NCBI GenBank assembly: GCA_903644035.1
Contig: CAHJXG010000083.1
Location: forward strand, 1-9,436
Reading direction: 5' to 3'
Length of the DNA stretch: 9,436 nt
From: Rhodospirillales bacterium
GTDB taxonomy: Bacteria; Pseudomonadota; Alphaproteobacteria; Acetobacterales; Acetobacteraceae
The position numbers were made by a program, and so were the translations under genes. Every line of letters starts with the position of its first letter. Position 1 is the stretch's first letter. Shown here in pieces: positions 6,134-9,436 of this stretch. The notes beneath the pieces were generated by a model. The model was not told where the DNA came from. It searched no databases and saw only the letters and a list, made by a program, of their open reading frames with translations.

Positions 6134-7057
6134 TCAGTGCGTCCAGCCCCCGTAGCTGCCGACGTTCTCCCGGGTGACGAGCTGCGGCGTCATCAGGATC
6201 ATCGGGTTCTCCGGCTTCTTGCCGTTCATGATGTCAAGGCCGGTCTTCACGGCGAGCTTGCCCATCGCGTAGGGGTCCTGGCTCGCCGACGCCTGGATCT
6301 GCGTCTGGCCCTTCAGCGCGCCCACGATGTCGGGCGCCCCGTCAACCGAGGTGATGACGATTCCGGTCCGGTTGAGCTGCTTGGCCGCGAGGTCGCTGCC
6401 GATGGCCTGGGGATCGTTGATGGTGAACACGCCCTGGATGCTGGGGAAACGGGTGAGGAAGCCCTGCATCACGGTCAGCCCGCCGTCGCGCGATCCCTTG
6501 CCGTCCTGGTCGGACGACAGCAGCTTGATGTCGGGAAAGCCGCCCAGCACCTTCTTGCAGCCGTTCACCCGGTCGATCACCGCCGACACCTGCGGCCCGT
6601 TCTCGATCACCACGTTGCCCTTGCCGCCGATGGCGTCCGCCATGAACTTGCAGGCGATCTCGCCGGCCAGGGCGTTGTCGGTCTGCACGGTGGCGTCCGC
6701 GCCCGCCGCCGCGACATCGACGCCCACCACGGTGATGCCCGCCGCCTGCGCCCGCTTGATCGCAGGTGCTATGGCCCGGGGGTCGGCGGCGTTGACCAGG
6801 ATCAGGTCCACGCCTGCCGAGATGAAGTTGTCGATCTGGGTGAACTGCTTGTTCAGGTCGTAGTCGGCCGAGGAGATCGTCACCTTGGCCTGCGGGTTGA
6901 ACTCGCGCACCGCGTCGGTCACGCCCTTGCCGACGTTCACGAAATACGGGTTGCCAAGCGAGCCGACGGTGACGCCGACCGCCTTGAGGTCCTTGGCGGA
7001 CGCGGCACCGGACGCGAGCGCCAGGGCCGCGCCGGCCAGCAGCAGGGTTCTCAACAT
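6134..7057 (-). CDS. Periplasmic sugar-binding protein of a CUT2 ABC importer (RbsB-like)
   Basis: A 307-residue type I periplasmic binding protein of the ribose/xylose class, which delivers a sugar or polyol to the permease. Residues 1-21 form a signal peptide with a hydrophobic run ending in ASA before KDLKAVGV, and no lipobox Cys. The first lobe starts with AVGVTVGSLGNPYF (26-39), the typical ligand-contacting opening of this family. DLILVNAADPRAI (84-96) and VGVDV (111-115) follow, then the hinge-proximal TDNALAGE (126-133) and, in the second lobe, FTINDPQAIG (211-220) and ITSVDGAPD (235-243). Two cysteines, C136 and C167, may form a disulfide. The ATG at 7057 was preferred to longer in-frame starts because the signal peptide begins there and GGGAGG lies 9 bases upstream. 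It is the last gene of the A-C-B unit, separated from the permease gene by 71 bases containing a strong hairpin. The ligand cannot be assigned. Confidence 0.94.
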   Translation of the reverse strand: MLRTLLLAGAALALASGAASAKDLKAVGVTVGSLGNPYFVNVGKGVTDAVREFNPQAKVTISSADYDLNKQFTQIDNFISAGVDLILVNAADPRAIAPAIKRAQAAGITVVGVDVAAAGADATVQTDNALAGEIACKFMADAIGGKGNVVIENGPQVSAVIDRVNGCKKVLGGFPDIKLLSSDQDGKGSRDGGLTVMQGFLTRFPSIQGVFTINDPQAIGSDLAAKQLNRTGIVITSVDGAPDIVGALKGQTQIQASASQDPYAMGKLAVKTGLDIMNGKKPENPMILMTPQLVTRENVGSYGGWTH

Positions 7058-7066
7058 CAAGCGTAA

Positions 7067-7072
7067 CCTCCC
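7067..7072 (-). promoter_or_regulatory. Ribosome binding site of the binding-protein gene
   Basis: GGGAGG on the minus strand, 9 bases before the ATG at 7057. It supports the start that gives a clean signal peptide, rather than the in-frame upstream extension that reads into the permease gene. Confidence 0.75.
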
Positions 7073-7090
7073 AGCCCTGTTGATGAGCGG

Positions 7091-7117
7091 GCCGGCGGGT
7101 GGGCGATCCCCGCCGGC
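7091..7117 (-). repeat. Strong hairpin between permease and binding-protein genes
   Basis: A perfect 9-bp stem (GCCGGCGGG at 7091-7099 against CCCGCCGGC at 7109-7117) with a 9-base loop lies in the 71-base gap inside the transporter unit. No U-run follows in the mRNA sense. In importer operons such structures often alter decay or partial termination so that binding protein is made in excess of the membrane parts; that role here is inferred. Confidence 0.6.
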
Positions 7118-7128
7118 GCAGACGTGGA

Positions 7129-8193
7129 TCAGGTGCGGGCGTTGCCCTGCAGCCGGGCGCGGTCGAGCGCCACGGCGCCGATGATCACCAGTCCCTTGAC
7201 GATGAACTGCCAGATGTCGGAGACGCCCAGCAAGGTCAAGCCGTTCGACAGCACGGCGATGATCAGCGCGCCGATCAGCGTGCCCCAGATCGAGCCGATG
7301 CCGCCGACGAAGCTGGTGCCGCCGAGGATGACGGCGGCGATGGCGTCCAGCTCGTAGCTCTGGCCGAGCTGCAGGCCGTTCGCGGCGAACAGCCGGGCCG
7401 CCGACATCACGCCGCCCAGGCCCGCGAGCAGGCCGGACACGGCGTAGACGAACAGCAGGATGCGCCAGACCTTGATGCCCGACAGCCGCGCCGCCGCCGG
7501 GTTGCCGCCGACCGCGTAGATCCACACGCCCAGCACGGTGCGGCGCAGCACGAACCAGGACGCCACGATCACGACGAGGGCGATGATCGCCAGCACGGGG
7601 ATGCCGAAGCCGGCCGTGATCGGGATGGTCGCGTTGCCGATGGCGGCGAATGACAGGTCGGGGTTGAAGATGGTCGAGTCGCCGCCCATCAGCCGTGCCA
7701 AGCCCCGCACCGCGGTCAGCGAGCCGAGCGTCACGATGAACGGCGGCAGCCCGGCGAACGCCACGAGGCTGCCGTTCAGCAGGCCGAAGAACAGCCCGGT
7801 CAGCAGCGCCGCCGGCACGCCGAGCAGGCCGAAGCCCGGCACCAGCGAGACGATCAGCGCCGACATCGCCGACGCCGCCAGCATGGAGCCCACCGACAGG
7901 TCGATGCCGCCGGTCAGGATCACGAAGGTCATGCCGGCGCCGAGCACGCAGTTGATCGCAGCCTGCTGCGCCACGATGGACAGGTTCTGCCCGGTCAGGA
8001 ACCGCTCCTCGCCCAGGTAGTGGAAGGCGATCGCCAGGATGATCAGCACCGGCAGCATCCCGATCGCCTGGATGACGCCACGGATCTGCACCTGGCGCGA
8101 CGACAGACCGGCGCTCCCGGTCGCCGTGGCGGTCGTCGCGGCGGGGCTGGCGGGCACGGCGACCGTGGCGGACTTCTCGTTCACGTCGGACAT
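7129..8193 (-). CDS. CUT2 ABC importer permease (RbsC-like)
   Basis: A 354-residue inner-membrane permease of the branched-chain/ribose type, forming the homodimeric channel of the sugar importer. Hydrophobic segments fall at about 40-59, 72-93, 100-118, 121-147, 198-216, 245-266, 283-315 and 330-344. Family motifs are TGGIDLSVGS (94-103), LPPFIVTLG (149-157), YAVGGNPAAARLSGI (226-240) and the ELDAIAAVILGGTSF block (281-295). The last motif sits in the long loop that is diagnostic of RbsC relatives. The first 35 residues are a polar Ala/Thr/Pro-rich cytoplasmic tail, somewhat longer than in compact relatives. The ATG at 8193 has AGGGAGGA 7 bases upstream and follows the ATPase stop by 19 bases, so the two genes are clearly in one transcript. 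No frameshift or missing segment is seen. The substrate is not evident. Confidence 0.96.
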   Translation of the reverse strand: MSDVNEKSATVAVPASPAATTATATGSAGLSSRQVQIRGVIQAIGMLPVLIILAIAFHYLGEERFLTGQNLSIVAQQAAINCVLGAGMTFVILTGGIDLSVGSMLAASAMSALIVSLVPGFGLLGVPAALLTGLFFGLLNGSLVAFAGLPPFIVTLGSLTAVRGLARLMGGDSTIFNPDLSFAAIGNATIPITAGFGIPVLAIIALVVIVASWFVLRRTVLGVWIYAVGGNPAAARLSGIKVWRILLFVYAVSGLLAGLGGVMSAARLFAANGLQLGQSYELDAIAAVILGGTSFVGGIGSIWGTLIGALIIAVLSNGLTLLGVSDIWQFIVKGLVIIGAVALDRARLQGNART

Positions 8194-8200
8194 GTCGGGT

Positions 8201-8208
8201 TCCTCCCT
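8201..8208 (-). promoter_or_regulatory. Ribosome binding site of the permease gene
   Basis: AGGGAGGA, 7 bases before the ATG at 8193, in the 19-base gap after the ATPase stop. It fixes the permease start. Confidence 0.85.
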
Positions 8209-8212
8209 CTGA

Positions 8213-9436
8213 TTATGCGGCCGCGCCGGCGCCGTAGGCCATGATGTTCTCCTGGGTGATCGGCGCGCCGCCGGGTCCGCCGACCTCGCCGGCGATGAAC
8301 CCCTCGCGCATCACGAGGACGCGGTCGCAGGTGCCGATGATCTCCGGCAGCTCGCTTGAGATGACGATGACGCCGATGCCGCGCTGCGCCAGCTCGTCGA
8401 TGATTCGGTAGATCTCCGATTTCGCGCCGATGTCGACGCCGCGGGTCGGCTCGTCGAGGATCAGCACCTTCGGCCCGGTCTCCAGCCAGCGCGACAGCAG
8501 CACCTTCTGCTGGTTGCCGCCGGACAGGCTGCCCACCGTGACCGCCGGGCTGGCCGCGCGGACGCGCAGCGCCTTGAAGGCATCCGCCGCCCGCCGCCGC
8601 CCGGCCGGAAGGTCGAGGACGCCGCCGCGCCTGGCGTCACGCCCGATCACGCCGAGGTTGATGTTGGTGCCGCACGGGAGATCGAGGAACAGCCCCAGCG
8701 CCTTGCGGTCCTCGGTCAGGTAGGCGATGCCGGCGGCCAGCGCGTCCTCCGGCCCGCGCACGGCCAGCACGCTGCCGTTCAGCGCCACCTTGCCCCCCGT
8801 CTTGGGGTCCGCGCCGTAAATCAGCCGGGCCAGCTCCGTCCGTCCGGAGCCGACCAGCCCGGCGATGCCCAGCACCTCGCCCTGATGCAATTGGAGGCTG
8901 CACGGCTTCACCCGCCGCCCGCCGTCGGTGATGCCCTGCACGTCCAGGATGACCGGGCCGCGGCTGCCGTGGGGGTCGTGGGTCTTGGTGTAGAAGCTCG
9001 ACAGGTCGCGGCCGACCATCATCTTCACCAGCGCCTCGGCGCTGAGCGCGTCGCGGGTGAGCGTGCCGACGTAGCCGCCGTCCCGCAGCACGGACACGCG
9101 GTCGGCCAGCTCGTACACCTCCGCCATGCGGTGGCTGATGTAGATCAGCGCGATGCCATCGGCGCGGAGCTGGCGCACCAGCGCGAACAGCCGGTCGGTT
9201 TCCCGCGACGACAGCGCCGTGGTCGGCTCGTCCAGCACCAGGATCTTCGACTGCGCATGGAGCGCGCGGGCGATCTCGACCAGCTGGCGCTCGGCGATGG
9301 ACAGGCCGCCCACCGTGGTGTCGGGGCCGAACGGCGCGCCGAGCCGCTCCAGCACCGGGCGGCACCCCTCGCGCATCGCGCGGCGGTCGATCCGGCCGCC
9401 TCGCGCCGGCTCGGCGCCGAGATAGATGTTCTCGGC
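8213..9436 (-). CDS. CUT2 ABC importer ATPase with two ABC domains (RbsA/MglA-like; N-terminus outside window)
   Basis: The C-terminal 407 residues of a tandem ATPase that powers the sugar importer; relatives are about 500 residues, so roughly the first 95, including the first Walker A, are missing. The visible part begins [10 protein letters not shown], in frame to the window edge; the ATG at 9376 is internal, not a start. Numbering from the edge, domain 1 has a degenerate signature LSIAERQ (45-51), Walker B ILVLDEP (65-71) and H-loop YISH (99-102). Domain 2 has Walker A GLVGSGRT (193-200), with Arg for the usual Lys, signature LSGGNQQ (304-310), Walker B VLILDEP (324-330) and Ser instead of the H-loop His (VISSE, 358-362). 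This asymmetry, with one competent and one altered nucleotide site, is normal for the ribose/galactose class. The gene is first of the three visible in the unit, so the promoter and any regulator or catabolic gene upstream lie past the right edge. Confidence 0.97.
   Translation of the reverse strand, partial: AENIYLGAEPARGGRIDRRAMREGCRPVLERLGAPFGPDTTVGGLSIAERQLVEIARALHAQSKILVLDEPTTALSSRETDRLFALVRQLRADGIALIYISHRMAEVYELADRVSVLRDGGYVGTLTRDALSAEALVKMMVGRDLSSFYTKTHDPHGSRGPVILDVQGITDGGRRVKPCSLQLHQGEVLGIAGLVGSGRTELARLIYGADPKTGGKVALNGSVLAVRGPEDALAAGIAYLTEDRKALGLFLDLPCGTNINLGVIGRDARRGGVLDLPAGRRRAADAFKALRVRAASPAVTVGSLSGGNQQKVLLSRWLETGPKVLILDEPTRGVDIGAKSEIYRIIDELAQRGIGVIVISSELPEIIGTCDRVLVMREGFIAGEVGGPGGAPITQENIMAYGAGAAA

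Noticed and set aside
7058..7525. Extending the binding protein upstream to an ATG at 7525.
   Set aside because: The added sequence reads through the end of the permease gene in another frame and would bury the signal peptide that begins at the ATG at 7057.
8213..9436. Arg for Lys in the second Walker A, Ser for His in the second H-loop and a degenerate first signature in the transporter ATPase, taken as signs of inactivation.
   Set aside because: These asymmetries are typical of RbsA/MglA-class tandem ATPases, and the reading frame is intact to the window edge.
1..9436. A hidden mobile element, CRISPR array, toxin-antitoxin or defence island.
   Set aside because: I saw no long direct repeats, terminal inverted repeats, transposase or integrase motifs, regularly spaced repeats, tRNA, or compositional break; every gene resembles a chromosomal housekeeping or metabolic family.

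Overview
The window is very GC-rich, densely coding bacterial DNA with strong G/C preference at third codon positions. The gene content (oligopeptidase B with the motif block LTPPEWPEWGNP, a MoxR/CoxE-type pair, a CUT2 sugar transporter and an N-methyl amino acid oxidase relative) fits an alphaproteobacterium, perhaps of the Acetobacteraceae/Rhodospirillales. That placement is inference from codon use and family resemblance, not from a marker gene. There are eight protein genes, two of them cut by the window edges. I see no RNA gene, insertion sequence, CRISPR array or phage gene, and no gene-free stretch longer than 134 bases.

Layout. (1) Positions 1-1802, minus strand: a bicupin protein gene followed after 22 bases by a SolA/monomeric-sarcosine-oxidase-like FAD oxidase that runs off the left edge. 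(2) Positions 1803-1936: a divergent intergenic region with a good sigma70-like promoter for the bicupin gene and two inverted repeats. (3) Positions 1937-6086, plus strand: a tightly packed trio of oligopeptidase B, a MoxR-family AAA+ ATPase and a CoxE-like VWA protein, with gaps of 12 and 1 bases. (4) Positions 6087-6133: a convergent junction with GC-rich hairpins. (5) Positions 6134-9436, minus strand: a CUT2 (ribose-type) ABC importer transcribed ATPase, permease, binding protein. The start of the ATPase lies beyond the right edge, and a strong hairpin sits just before the binding-protein gene.

How the genes work together. The importer is a complete A-C-B set once the missing ATPase N-terminus is counted. 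Its substrate cannot be read from the sequence, and no kinase or regulator lies in the window. The MoxR/VWA pair is expected to act as a chaperone-like metal-insertion or complex-remodelling machine whose client is unknown here; its linkage to a peptidase is one of the more interesting points. The bicupin/oxidase pair looks like a small catabolic unit for an N-methylated or secondary amine, but the bicupin has unusual metal-site substitutions and no assigned reaction. I found no clearly novel defence or mobile system. The most worthwhile leads are the bicupin metal sites, the peptidase-MoxR-VWA linkage and the two regulatory RNA/DNA structures.
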